A stretch of 64,000 nucleotides of DNA from CALLVY01 sp937899855 (GCA_039820405.1 JBCBQC010000012.1:31364-95363), one strand, 5' to 3'. Shown: positions 10,301 through 18,443, counted from the first letter of the stretch. The notes: generated by a model from the sequence alone, not told the origin. Translations and numbers: made by a program.

Positions 10301-12963
10301 CCCAGTACGCTACCCAATTCCAGTGGGACTTTGGCGACGATAGTGGGTCTTCCAATCTCGAATCGCCCCCCAAGGTATACACCGAACCCGGCGTCTACGA
10401 CGTGAGCCTGGTCGTGTCCAGTGCGGAGGGTTGTGTGGACAGCATTCGATTGGAAGACTTTATCACGCTCGAAGGCCCCGTCGGAGAATTTGAGTATACG
10501 GTGCTCGAAAGCTGTCTGCCCGGTCGGGTCTCCTTCGTGGGGGAGTCTCTGGAGGAATACGATTTCATCTGGGACTTTGGCAATGGCGTGCTGGATACCA
10601 CTTACAGCGTGAGCTCCGACTCCTTCGTCTTTAACTACGAGAATTTTGGGGATTTTACCCCCAAGCTGATCCTGGCCAACCTGCAGGGCTGCGAACGCAT
10701 CCTGGAGGGGCCCGACGAGATCAATATCGAGGGGATGACCTTTGATTTTAGTGCGACCGAGACCCTGTTTTGCAACGACCCCGATCTGACGACGGCCTTT
10801 AACTTCGAAGAAAGTTCGAGCAGTCCCATCGTCGATTTCCGCTGGGACTTTGAGGGGGCCGATACCCCGACGAGTACCGATCTGGCGCCACAAGTATCCT
10901 ACACCACACCGGGTACTTTTGACGTGATGCTCTACCTCGACAACGGTGTTTGCCGCGACTCCTTACTCAAAGAAGATTACATTCGCATCGGGGAAGTACC
11001 CGATGCCGACTTTAGCAGTACCAGTTTGGAAGGCTGTTTGCCCTTCCCCATCGACTTTAGCGACAACAGTACGGTGGCTACTTCTACCATCGTCGACTGG
11101 GATTGGACCTTCGCGGGAGCCGACTCCTCCAAGCTACAGAACCCATCCTATCTGTTTGATCAGACGGGCGAATTTGAGGTCAATCTGACCGTCACTTCGG
11201 CGATCGGCTGTAGTGCCACGCACAGTGAAACGGTTCGGGTAAATCCGCTACCGGAGGTGGCCATCAGCTCCGAGGCCGACCTGTGTATCGGCCAGGAAAC
11301 CCAAATCGAGACCACCATCCTGAGCGATCCCAACGGCATGTCCTTCCAGTGGACCCCGGACCCCAATATGTCCTGTACGGACTGCCCCAATCCCGTGGTC
11401 AGTCCCAATGCCACCACCGAATATACCCTGCGCGTGACGGATGGCAATGGCTGTTCGGACGTCTTCACCCACACCGTTACCGTACTGCCTTTTCCCGCCC
11501 CGGTCGTCGACCTGACCGCGGATACGACGATCTGTCTCAACGCCGTCGTCCAATTGATTGCGGATGTGGAGAGCACCGTACCGGTGACCTACCAGTGGGA
11601 CGACAGCCAGGTAGGACTCAATTGTTACCAGCATTGTAAAAACCCCGTAGCCACGCCGCTACAACCGACGACTTATACCGTGACGGTGACCAATACCTAC
11701 GGTTGCAGTACCGAGGAAAGCGTTTTTGTCGACATCATCAATGAGACCCGCGAATTCATCAGTGCGGATCAGACGATCTGTACGGGGGAGGTCGCCCAGT
11801 TGGACATCAACTACGGCTTGTTTCCCGAGTGGGTATTGGCCGATCGCTTGGATTGTACCAATTGCTTCGATCCCGTGGCGACCCCGGAGACGACCACCAC
11901 CTACTGGGCTCGGGTGACTACGGAAAACGGTTGCCGGATTGAGGATTCGGTGACGGTATTTGTCCAAGCCCCACAAGAAATAGATGCAGGGGAGGATCAA
12001 GTGCTGTGTCGCGGACAGGTGATTTTCCTCAACGGAACGGGTAATGGCACCGTTACCTGGACCCCCGACCAACGACTCAGCAATCCCAACATCCTCAATC
12101 CCATGGCCGATCCCTTTGGCACCACGACCTACGTCCTGGCGGTTGACGATGGTACCTGTACGGCTTACGACTCGGTGACGGTCAACATCATTGGAGAGGT
12201 GAGTTTGGACCAAACGGGCGATCAGACGATTTGTGCGGGAGATACGGTACAACTCTCCGTACTGGGGGGCGCCGATGAATACACCTGGTTCCCGGAAACG
12301 GGGCTGGCCGATCCCTACGCACCCAGTACGACCGCTAGCCCGGAAGAGACGACGACCTACCGGGTGGTGGGAACGATCTTTGGCTGCCAATCGGACACGG
12401 TAGAGATTACGGTCAACGTAAATCCCAAGCCCGAATTGAATTTGCTTCCCCGCCTGGACTTTTTCCCGGACAATGAGGTGGCGCTGGGTAGCGACCAATT
12501 GCTCAGTAACGATTACCGCTATGCTTGGAGCCCGGCGGAGACGCTGAGTTGCTCGGACTGCCCCAATCCGGTGGCTCGTCCGACCGAAACGACGACCTAC
12601 CAAGTACGGGTCGATGACTTGTCGACGGGTTGTTTTGCCGAGGAAATGACGGTGCTACGCTTACGGACCGACTGTGGGGATGATTTGGTCTTTGCACCAA
12701 ACATCTTCTCTCCGAATAACGATGGGATCAACGATCGTTTTGAACTGCTCTCCTCGACCGTCAATGAAATCAGTCTGATGCAGGTTTACAATCGCTGGGG
12801 GGCATTGGTGTTCGAAACCCGCGACATGCGCGAAGGTTGGGACGGAACGGGCCGGGGTGGCGACGTGATGTCGGATGGGGTTTACGTCTACTTCGTCGAG
12901 GCCATTTGCCCACTGGACGGTAGCACCATTCGCATTCAAGGAGATATTACAATCAGCAAATAA
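7369..12963 (+). CDS. Giant PKD-repeat surface protein with type B T9SS sorting domain
   Basis: 1864 residues. A signal peptide (residues 1-22, ending TATAQ) is followed by about 15 PKD-like repeats, each beginning near a conserved Cys and carrying variants of WDFGDG, NPxHxF/Y, G-x-Y-x-V-x-L and GC. From about residue 1290 come roughly six further Ig-like repeats with a C-x-G-x-x-x-L core and TTTY-x-V motifs. The last ~95 residues are a gliding-motility-type C-terminal domain (FAPNIFSPNNDGINDRFE, then VYNRWGALVFE, ending GDITISK), the signal for secretion by the type IX system. It is probably a long fibrous adhesin or matrix protein; the ligand is unknown. The upstream PorP/SprF and PorE-like genes are its likely partners. 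Confidence 0.92.
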   Translation: MLRFYTQMLLVFLCSIGTATAQVTVDFTANRTSGCGFLQVGFTDLSSSSAGNIVAWNWDFDGATAGVQNPGNVFSNPGRYTICLSVTDDQGNTGQACKTDYIQVYTVPEPDFEADPEAGCAPLNVVFTDLTTAGEGAITERIWGVGGVNGVIIDDGSSPTVQNDYPLPDNYTISLTVSDANGCSNTVTKSNYVRVNQAPPIDVSAAIRDACEPPFVVDFVNNDPRPDIIYTWDFGDGQTYTGPTPPPITYSNSGVFDVYVRAEEPNSGCFSETTLSEYIRIDPEIQIRAAAESVCIDGRIIFEDLSGVPVDSLVWDFGDGVVSNATRPNHRFRTLGCFTVSVTRYATNGCVTMATYPTCIQVNDRPVVDYTIDRPIGCDLPHVVTLTSTTPNAATWEWSLGNGTISTEENPTISIENYGVYPVSLRVVDVNGCASRLRRDSIIVQELNAEKDFFVQVGCVPLDVTLTQASISVVPIVSYSWEVSTADGSAPGIVFSSSLETPTFTLADTGAYNVTLEVTNSLGCVNTETFPYSILAGMPPVPNFQASETNVCYSDGASFEDLSSDYTNAWLWDFGDGTFSEEQNPRHNFLDTGYYDVTLTALHYGCPATVTIDDVVRFLPPISNYINDLSCDRSLDRTFTAISVGADSVYWDFGIENTDTDTSTAIQPLVTFPEAGVYDVTLISFNETAQCSDTLVQAITITDPVASFSVSENLGCPPFEIAIQNESESANRFRWTAPDGLISNDRAKNPTIVFEDPGFYTDISLIITDIYSCTDTIEFTDTIHVVDVDPRGTPESFYSCGPGSIQFEDQSTSTGGEIVRWSWGYGTGDFGREQNPSYTYTEDGVYTLRLIVEDENGCEERRVYRDAVVISIPVPSFNVQELGCTQASVPFNNTSTGQDLTYLWDFGDGNFSTDPNPDHQYAAEGSYTVCLTVADPQGCDSTYCMPDPLLIANPVANFTADNTLGTCPPMLVNFENLSQYATQFQWDFGDDSGSSNLESPPKVYTEPGVYDVSLVVSSAEGCVDSIRLEDFITLEGPVGEFEYTVLESCLPGRVSFVGESLEEYDFIWDFGNGVLDTTYSVSSDSFVFNYENFGDFTPKLILANLQGCERILEGPDEINIEGMTFDFSATETLFCNDPDLTTAFNFEESSSSPIVDFRWDFEGADTPTSTDLAPQVSYTTPGTFDVMLYLDNGVCRDSLLKEDYIRIGEVPDADFSSTSLEGCLPFPIDFSDNSTVATSTIVDWDWTFAGADSSKLQNPSYLFDQTGEFEVNLTVTSAIGCSATHSETVRVNPLPEVAISSEADLCIGQETQIETTILSDPNGMSFQWTPDPNMSCTDCPNPVVSPNATTEYTLRVTDGNGCSDVFTHTVTVLPFPAPVVDLTADTTICLNAVVQLIADVESTVPVTYQWDDSQVGLNCYQHCKNPVATPLQPTTYTVTVTNTYGCSTEESVFVDIINETREFISADQTICTGEVAQLDINYGLFPEWVLADRLDCTNCFDPVATPETTTTYWARVTTENGCRIEDSVTVFVQAPQEIDAGEDQVLCRGQVIFLNGTGNGTVTWTPDQRLSNPNILNPMADPFGTTTYVLAVDDGTCTAYDSVTVNIIGEVSLDQTGDQTICAGDTVQLSVLGGADEYTWFPETGLADPYAPSTTASPEETTTYRVVGTIFGCQSDTVEITVNVNPKPELNLLPRLDFFPDNEVALGSDQLLSNDYRYAWSPAETLSCSDCPNPVARPTETTTYQVRVDDLSTGCFAEEMTVLRLRTDCGDDLVFAPNIFSPNNDGINDRFELLSSTVNEISLMQVYNRWGALVFETRDMREGWDGTGRGGDVMSDGVYVYFVEAICPLDGSTIRIQGDITISK

Positions 12964-13040
12964 TAAAGAAACTTTCGGACGGGGAGGTTCTCCCGGTTTG
13001 GAAAACCGATTATTCTAGTAGCAGTATATTGTCGTATGCT

Positions 13041-13084
13041 AGCCGTGCCGCTCCGCTCACCGCAGAGTTGGCGCGGCTTTTTAG
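13041..13084 (+). terminator. Probable terminator after the PKD gene
   Basis: AGCCGTGC (13041-13048) pairs with GCGCGGCT (13071-13078) with one G-U pair around a 22-base loop, followed by a short T run. A smaller CGGTTT/AAACCG hairpin lies just upstream near 12996-13010. Confidence 0.45.
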
Positions 13085-13089
13085 TTTCC

Positions 13090-13279
13090 AGAAGCCATCT
13101 CAAAATATACTTTACTGCCGTGAATCTCCTTCGTCGATTTGGGCTACGGCAGGGTCATTTACACCCCTACTTCGTTGTCAAAAGCGTCATCCCGATAGGA
13201 ATCGGGACTCCGTTTTGGCGCCTTGCAGGTACGTAAATGACCACTCCCTCGCCGACAAAAACATTTTGAGATGGCTTCT
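13090..13279. repeat. Non-coding inverted-repeat element (MITE-like), 190 bp
   Basis: A perfect 17-base inverted repeat bounds this stretch: AGAAGCCATCTCAAAAT at 13090-13106 and its reverse complement at 13263-13279. Inside lie a second inverted pair (GGTCATTTAC / GTAAATGACC) and a small palindrome (TCCCGAT...ATCGGGA). No gene fits inside. Nested terminal and internal inverted repeats in a short non-coding unit are typical of MITEs derived from insertion sequences. The right arm overlaps the stop codon (13278-13280) of the neighbouring minus-strand gene. The family is not identified. Confidence 0.55.
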
Positions 13280-14399
13280 AGTGCCGCAAAATATCCAGCA
13301 GCAGGTCGAGTTGGACGTGTTGCTTGATCAATTCATTGGCGCGTTCGACCTTCCAGGGGGTGGCGGTGTTGATCTTTACTTCGATCTTATCGATCTTGGT
13401 GTAGGCACCGAGGGTATCGTAGCTGGTGGAGATGACGGGAATCTCGTGCTTCATCAAGTAATCCATGTGGATGTCGTAGCTCTCCAGGGGCTTTTCGAGC
13501 AGGTCTTCTTCGGTGAGGATGACGCCCGAAAGGGGAACCTTGGTCCAGCGTTTGCGCTCACTGAGGGCTTCGATCTGGCGCAGCACTTCGCCCGCCCGTT
13601 TGTAACTCACCAGCAGCAGCAGATTACAGGGGTTTTTCCGGCGCCGGATGGCGTCGATGAGCGAACCCGGAATGATGGCTTCCACCCGGTTTTTAAAGCC
13701 TTGGGGGTTGACGACGAAGCGGCCCTTGACGGCCTCCGAGATGGTCTGCATAATGGGATTGGAGAGGGACTTATCGAAGGGCACGAGTCCGAGCAGGGGC
13801 AAATTGATTTGGTCGAGTCGCTTGGTCAAATAGTATTTGATCAACTCCATTTTTTCGGGGAGGACCTTATTGACGATGACGCCAATGACGGGCACTTGAC
13901 TGGCCTTGAAGTAGGACAAACAGAGGTCGAGCCGGTCGAGCGTATTGCCGATGCCCCCTTCGAGGACGATGACTACTTTGGCCCCCAAAATTTTGGCAAC
14001 CTGGGCGTTGGACAAACCGACGATACTGCCTACGGCGGGGTGTCCGGTTCCTTCGTACACGATGGCGTCGCAGCGGTGTTCGAGGATGCGTTTGGCGGCG
14101 AGGATACGTTCTTTAAAGCGGAATTGCTCGGGGTTATCCAGGAAGGCCCGCGTCACTCCCCGGCCGATGGTGGCGGGGCTGTGGATTTCGGCGGCCAGTT
14201 CGAAACCCATGATTTTGGAAAAGAGTACCGCATCCTTATCGACCGACATTTTCTTGATTTTGACCAGTTGCTGGCCCATGGGTTTGCAGTAGCCCAGGTT
14301 TTCGAGTCCGGCGGCCTTGAGGGCGGCTACGAGACCGAGGGTGGAGGTGGTTTTACCGACGTGCTGTCCGGTAGCGGCGATGTAGATGCTTTGATACAT
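13278..14399 (-). CDS. BioD-like (AAA_26) ATPase with DRTGG-type C-terminal region
   Basis: 373 residues from the ATG at 14399, directly before MYQSIYIAATGQHVGKTT, whose P-loop (TGQHVGKTT) is at residues 10-18. The N-terminal half resembles dethiobiotin synthetase and the N-terminal domain of long phosphotransacetylases (GYCKPMGQQ, YEGTGHPAVGSIVGLSNAQV). The C-terminal part resembles the DRTGG region that follows this domain in Pta, but the acetyltransferase domain is absent. It is therefore a stand-alone P-loop protein of uncertain function, perhaps regulatory, and not a biotin gene by context. An alternative start 30 bases upstream exists. Its stop lies inside the 13090-13279 element, so the final residues may be altered. 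Confidence 0.75.
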   Translation of the reverse strand: MYQSIYIAATGQHVGKTTSTLGLVAALKAAGLENLGYCKPMGQQLVKIKKMSVDKDAVLFSKIMGFELAAEIHSPATIGRGVTRAFLDNPEQFRFKERILAAKRILEHRCDAIVYEGTGHPAVGSIVGLSNAQVAKILGAKVVIVLEGGIGNTLDRLDLCLSYFKASQVPVIGVIVNKVLPEKMELIKYYLTKRLDQINLPLLGLVPFDKSLSNPIMQTISEAVKGRFVVNPQGFKNRVEAIIPGSLIDAIRRRKNPCNLLLLVSYKRAGEVLRQIEALSERKRWTKVPLSGVILTEEDLLEKPLESYDIHMDYLMKHEIPVISTSYDTLGAYTKIDKIEVKINTATPWKVERANELIKQHVQLDLLLDILRH

Positions 14400-14427
14400 A
14401 GGCGTTTGGATTGGACCCGGAAGATAC

Positions 14428-14457
14428 AAAAAAACAGCAGTTCCAAAGAACTGCTGT
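14428..14457 (-). terminator. Rho-independent terminator after hsp20
   Basis: ACAGCAGTTC (14434-14443) and GAACTGCTGT (14448-14457) form a perfect 10-pair stem with a 4-base loop. Read on the minus strand it is followed by a run of seven T, just downstream of the hsp20 stop. Confidence 0.85.
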
Positions 14458-14500
14458 CGACTAAACCAAATTACCAGTTGATCGGTCGGGGCTCCTAAGC

Positions 14501-14929
14501 CTAGGCGACCGGAATGTCTTGGCGGAAGGTCTGTTGTCCTTCCAGCTTGGGGAGTTGGACGAGGAGGGTGCCGTTTTCGTAACTGGCGTTGATGTGCTCC
14601 AGGTCGATTTTTTCATTGAGTTCAAACTGGCGTTCGAAGGCCTCGGCGTGGAACTCACGTCGTTTCCAGGTGCCTGGCTCCTCGGTCGCTTCGGGAGTAG
14701 GGGCGGAGATGGTCAGGATGCGGTCGCGGAGGGCCAGTTGGAAGTCCTCGTTTTTGCGTCCGGGGGCAAAGAGGTACAGCTCGTAGCGGTCGTCCAGTTC
14801 GCGGACATTGACGGGGGGGAGCGGTGCCGTAGTGCCCTGGGTCCACCGGCGGTATTTCTCCGCCCGGCGGCGGCGGCGGTGCGCGTGCTGCGCTTGCCAC
14901 TTTTCATAAGATGCTGATCGGTAACACAT
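14501..14929 (-). CDS. Hsp20/alpha-crystallin family small heat-shock protein
   Basis: 142 residues. A basic N-terminal region with an HRRRRRAEKYRR stretch precedes an alpha-crystallin domain from about residue 37 to 140 (PPVNVRELDDRYELYLFAPG, later FHAEAFERQFEL and ASYENGTLLVQLPK). Small heat-shock proteins hold unfolding proteins for refolding by ATP-dependent chaperones. The usual C-terminal I-x-I/V motif may be represented by DIPVA. It is the last gene of a minus-strand group headed by an ECF sigma factor and two small membrane proteins, which suggests stress-induced expression. A strong terminator follows. Confidence 0.88.
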   Translation of the reverse strand: MCYRSASYEKWQAQHAHRRRRRAEKYRRWTQGTTAPLPPVNVRELDDRYELYLFAPGRKNEDFQLALRDRILTISAPTPEATEEPGTWKRREFHAEAFERQFELNEKIDLEHINASYENGTLLVQLPKLEGQQTFRQDIPVA

Positions 14930-14987
14930 AAGTTTGTAATTTTTCGATGGTGAAATGGGGGAGGGCCGGGCCCTCCTCGGATTGAAC

Positions 14988-15257
14988 TTAGCGGATTACG
15001 ATGATGCGGTTCCGCGTTGCGTATTGGGGGTACTCGTAGGGCGAGGACTCAAAAAGCGGCTCGGCCCGGTACGCGTTCGTCTCGTAGTGGGGCTCCCCGT
15101 GGCGTCGGGAGGAAAAAGCGTATCTCAGCTTGCGAACCACGAAGTAGACGATGCTCATGATGGCCCCAATGGCCAGTGCCAACAAGAAGACTTTCGCCAC
15201 AAAAAACAGGACGATCATCAAAAAGGAGAAGGCAAAAAAGAACCTAAAAGCTCGCAT
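14988..15257 (-). CDS. Small membrane protein, unknown function
   Basis: 89 residues. Residues ~5-42 are strongly hydrophobic, consistent with one long or two short membrane segments, followed by a basic patch (VRKLRYAFSSRR) and a polar, tyrosine-rich tail. I do not recognise the family. It lies between a second small membrane protein gene and hsp20 on the same strand, downstream of an ECF sigma factor, so a role in envelope or heat stress is an inference from position only. About 180 non-coding bases separate it from the upstream gene. Confidence 0.55.
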   Translation of the reverse strand: MRAFRFFFAFSFLMIVLFFVAKVFLLALAIGAIMSIVYFVVRKLRYAFSSRRHGEPHYETNAYRAEPLFESSPYEYPQYATRNRIIVIR

Positions 15258-15438
15258 GATACTATATTTTTAAAGTGATAAATTGCAGTGGTGACCCTCG
15301 CTGCGGGGCCCTCATTTTTGTCTTACATTTAGGAAGACGGGCGCGGCGCGGTTTTACTTTAAAAAAATGCGATTTTTTTTAGGAAAAATGTAAGGTGGGA
15401 GCCTAAGTAATTGATTTTGAATAGATTGGAGGTGGTAT

Positions 15439-15783
15439 TTACTGTCGTTTGCAATATTCTTTCCAGCGGTTTTTGAAGTGGGTGCGTTCTTCTTCGCTCA
15501 TATTCATCCACTTTTCTTTCCAGTAGCGCCCCCGTCCCCGGTGGCGTCCGCCACCACCGAAGGCGCGCCAGCGAAAGCCACCGACCAGCAAGCGGAGTAG
15601 GACGAATAATGCCACGGCTTGCCAGAAGGAAATGGAGCGGACTCCGATGAGGTGGGGTAGGGTATAATTCCACAAAAACATGATGAGGCCACCGACGGCG
15701 GCTAGAAAAAGGGCGGCCATTGAGAGCATCACCATCACCTTGAGGGGGCGGATTTTTTTGCGAAAAATTGGGATGCGATTCAT
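15439..15783 (-). CDS. Small two-segment membrane protein downstream of ECF sigma gene
   Basis: 114 residues. A basic start (MNRIPIFRKKIRPLK) is followed by two hydrophobic segments (~16-40 and ~50-68), a glycine/arginine-rich linker (RWRAFGGGGRHRGRGRYWK) and a charged C-terminal helix (WMNMSEEERTHFKNRWKEY) that resembles the helix of CpxP/Spy-like or heavy-metal-sensor proteins. Its place directly after an ECF sigma gene suggests a membrane regulator of that sigma factor or a stress effector. No zinc anti-sigma HxxxCxxC motif is present, so it is not a classical anti-sigma factor. Confidence 0.55.
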   Translation of the reverse strand: MNRIPIFRKKIRPLKVMVMLSMAALFLAAVGGLIMFLWNYTLPHLIGVRSISFWQAVALFVLLRLLVGGFRWRAFGGGGRHRGRGRYWKEKWMNMSEEERTHFKNRWKEYCKRQ

Positions 15784-15848
15784 GCAAAACGTCGTTTAAG
15801 TGCCTTTAAAGGATAAAATTACAAAAAAGCGGGCTACGTCGCTCGTTT

Positions 15849-16406
15849 TCACTCGTAGTCCATAAATTCTTCGTACAGGCCCTGCAGCCGGTTGCGGAGG
15901 TGCCGTACGGCGTAGCGCTTGCGCGAAATTAAGGTCTTGATGTTCTCCCCGGTGCGATCGGCGATTTCCTGGAAGGTTTGGTCTTCCAGTTCATTCCACA
16001 CAAAAACTTCGCGCTGCTTTTCGGGGAGTTCGTCGAGGGCCTCAAAGAGGGCTTCCCAGAACATCTCCTTGAGATTTTCTGCCTCGGGGCTGGGAAAATC
16101 GGACCAGAGAATTTCGCTGAGGTGGTCTTCGCCGTCTTCGTTTTCGTAGGAAAGGTCTTCCAGCAATAGGGGCTGCTGCTTGCGGTAGCTGTCGGTCACC
16201 CGGTTGCGGGCCACCCGAAACAACCAACCAGAGATTTGTTCGATCGAATCGAGGTCGACCACGCGGCTGAGTTGGTACCAAACTTCTTGAAGAATATCTT
16301 CGGCTTCCGCATTGGAAGGCACCCGGTTCCGAATAAAGCGAAACAGGCGCTGGCCGTAATCTTGTACCACCCCGGTGACGGTATTTCTTTTTCTCGTTTC
16401 AGTCAT
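15849..16406 (-). CDS. ECF-type RNA polymerase sigma factor
   Basis: 185 residues from the ATG at 16406 (MTETRKRNTV); the frame is open further upstream but lacks homology there. Region 2 is visible (RLFRFIRNRV, EAEDILQEVWYQLSR, GWLFRVARNRVTDSYRK), followed by an acidic linker and region 4 (LDELPEKQREVFVWNELED, FQEIADRTGENIKTLISRKR). ECF sigma factors redirect RNA polymerase to specific stress or surface promoters. It heads a minus-strand block with two small membrane proteins and Hsp20, and is divergent from an exported oxidoreductase-like gene. Confidence 0.9.
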   Translation of the reverse strand: MTETRKRNTVTGVVQDYGQRLFRFIRNRVPSNAEAEDILQEVWYQLSRVVDLDSIEQISGWLFRVARNRVTDSYRKQQPLLLEDLSYENEDGEDHLSEILWSDFPSPEAENLKEMFWEALFEALDELPEKQREVFVWNELEDQTFQEIADRTGENIKTLISRKRYAVRHLRNRLQGLYEEFMDYE

Positions 16407-16538
16407 GAATGCGGACCTTGGGGTCCTCTTTTGACGGGGAAGACGAACGAAGCGTAATTTTACTTTAAATTTTGACTTTTTTTGTGTTTTCCTCCCAAAA
16501 CTTTCTCTACCTTCCCCCGGCAACCAAGCCCATCTACC

Positions 16539-17702
16539 ATGTTTTTACCCCTCCGCCCCACCATTTCCAGCCCGCTGCTTTTTGCCCTGCTGATGGCTGC
16601 CTCCGCCCTCTCCGCCCAGGTACTACCCGAAGCCGCTGCGCCCACCGAGGCTACCACTCGCGTACTGCGGGTCGGGGTCGTCGGGCTGGTCCATACCCAC
16701 GTCCACTGGATCCTGGGGCGAGAGCAACGGGGCGACATCGAGATCGTCGGCATCGTGGAGCCCAACCTGGACCTGGCCCGCCGCTACAGCGAACAGCACG
16801 GGTATTCCATGGACATCGTATTCCCCAGCATCGAAGCCATGGTCGCGGCTACCCAGCCCGAAGCCGTCACGGCCTTCAATACCATCTACGACCACCTCGC
16901 TGTGGTCGAGTACTGTGCGCCACGGGGCATTCACGTCATGGTCGAAAAACCCCTGGCCGTCAGCTGGGAGCACGCCCAACAAATGCTTGCTCTGGCTCGC
17001 CAGCACAACATCCACCTGCTCACCAATTACGAGACCTCCTGGTACCCCAGCCATTACGAAGCTTACCGCCTGCTCCACGAAGAAAAGGCCATCGGTCCGC
17101 TCCGCCGCCTGCTGTTTCACACGGGTCATCCCGGGCCAATCGAGATTGGCTGCAATCCCGAATTCCTGGAATGGCTCACCGATCCCGTCCGCAATGGCGG
17201 TGGTGCCCTGCCCGATTTTGGCTGCTACGGCGCCAACCTCAGTACCTGGCTACTGGGAGGGCAAAAGCCCCTGCGGGTAGCCTGCATCACCCAGCAGATC
17301 AAGCCCGATTTGTACCCCCAGGTGGAAGACGAGGCCACCATCATCCTTACCTATCCCGAGACGCAGGTCATCATCCAGGCCTCCTGGAACTGGTCCCACA
17401 ATCGGAAGGAGACGGAGTTGTACGGTACGGGGGGCTATGTGATCTGCGAGGATGCGACGTCCATGCGCGTATTTCGCGGTGGCGAAGGGGAGGTGGAGTG
17501 GAAAAAGGCTCCCGCACTGCGTCGGGGCTGGGACGATCCCTTTGCGCTTTTACAAAAGGTGGTACACACGGCTTATCCCTTGCCGGCTTACGCCCCATCG
17601 AGTCTGGAGAACAACCTGATCGTTTCCAAAATCCTGGCCCTGGCCAAACGCTCGGCCCGGGAAGGACGGGTGATTAGTTGGGGGGAATGGAGCGAGGAAT
17701 AG
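16539..17702 (+). CDS. Exported Gfo/Idh/MocA family oxidoreductase-like protein
   Basis: 387 residues from the ATG at 16539, which opens a signal peptide (hydrophobic LLFALLMAASALSAQ, about residues 12-26). The NAD(P)-binding Rossmann start is RVGVVGLVHTHVHWILG, and the family MVEKPLAVS motif with its catalytic-type Lys follows. Members oxidise sugars or inositols, or reduce related carbonyls. The signal is Sec-like, with no twin arginine, which is unusual for a cofactor-binding enzyme; export before folding would require cofactor loading in the periplasm. A non-enzymatic binding role is possible. No sugar-utilisation genes flank it. Confidence 0.8.
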   Translation: MFLPLRPTISSPLLFALLMAASALSAQVLPEAAAPTEATTRVLRVGVVGLVHTHVHWILGREQRGDIEIVGIVEPNLDLARRYSEQHGYSMDIVFPSIEAMVAATQPEAVTAFNTIYDHLAVVEYCAPRGIHVMVEKPLAVSWEHAQQMLALARQHNIHLLTNYETSWYPSHYEAYRLLHEEKAIGPLRRLLFHTGHPGPIEIGCNPEFLEWLTDPVRNGGGALPDFGCYGANLSTWLLGGQKPLRVACITQQIKPDLYPQVEDEATIILTYPETQVIIQASWNWSHNRKETELYGTGGYVICEDATSMRVFRGGEGEVEWKKAPALRRGWDDPFALLQKVVHTAYPLPAYAPSSLENNLIVSKILALAKRSAREGRVISWGEWSEE

Positions 17703-17757
17703 GCAATTTGGCTTATATTGAGCGCTCGGATTTCAAATTGGTAAAAATCATTGTGGC

Positions 17758-18306
17758 ATGTCAAATTCTATTTTGGACAACCGGCACGAATTGTTTCAGA
17801 GCGTTGGGACGGCCATTGCTTTGATCATCAGTATCCTGGCCCTGCTGGTTTCGCTTTACGAAGCCAACCTACTCAGGTCTCAGCAGCGGGCTACGGTGTG
17901 GCCTTACCTCAAGGTCAGCAGCAGTTTCAGTGGAAAGGGATACAGTGTAATCGCGGTCAATAACGGTATTGGCCCGGCCCGGATTCGCTCGCTGGAGGTC
18001 CGCTATCGGGGGGAACCGGTGGAGTCTTTTATGGACCTGCTGGGGCGGATCAAACCCGACCACGTCATTGGCTACGGTCGTTTGCGCTTCAGTTCGCTCA
18101 ACAACACCGTCTTGCGGGCGGGGGAGGAGCGGGTAATTTTTAATATGCCCTGGGATGAGGAGACTCGGGAAATGGCCAAGTCGATGCAGTACATGACGGT
18201 GCGCGCCAATTATTGCTCGGTGATGGAGGACTGCTGGATTTTCGACTCTACTCAAAAGGATGTGTTGCCGGGGACCTTTGATGCGGATTTGGAGTTTGCG
18301 GAGTGA
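17758..18306 (+). CDS. Hypothetical protein with one N-terminal membrane segment
   Basis: 182 residues. A hydrophobic helix at about 15-37 (VGTAIALIISILALLVSLYE) is followed by a soluble domain of beta-strand character (ATVWPYLKVSSSFSGKGYSV, IAVNNGIGPARIRSLEVRYRG). The arrangement of a membrane anchor followed by WPYL and NNGIGPA resembles a widespread group of uncharacterised membrane-anchored bacterial proteins. No catalytic motif is visible. It follows the Gfo/Idh/MocA gene after 55 bases and precedes rluF. Confidence 0.65.
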   Translation: MSNSILDNRHELFQSVGTAIALIISILALLVSLYEANLLRSQQRATVWPYLKVSSSFSGKGYSVIAVNNGIGPARIRSLEVRYRGEPVESFMDLLGRIKPDHVIGYGRLRFSSLNNTVLRAGEERVIFNMPWDEETREMAKSMQYMTVRANYCSVMEDCWIFDSTQKDVLPGTFDADLEFAE

Positions 18307-18443
18307 GGGGATTTTCCCCCTTGGAATGTCCGGGAGAAAGCCCGCTGGGGCTTTCAATTGTTACGGATAAGTGTTAAATTAAGGGGGCTTGGATTTTTAT
18401 CCGCATGGCTACGCGATAGCGGCCTCAATTGACCACAACATCT

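Noticed and set aside
13278..14399. Dethiobiotin synthetase (bioD) call
   Set aside because: The P-loop domain is related, but the long C-terminal DRTGG-type half and the lack of biotin genes argue for a different role.
13029..14498. 489-codon open frame on the plus strand
   Set aside because: It is antisense to the BioD-like ATPase over nearly its whole length, has no recognisable motif, and runs through the inverted-repeat element; it reflects GC-rich composition.
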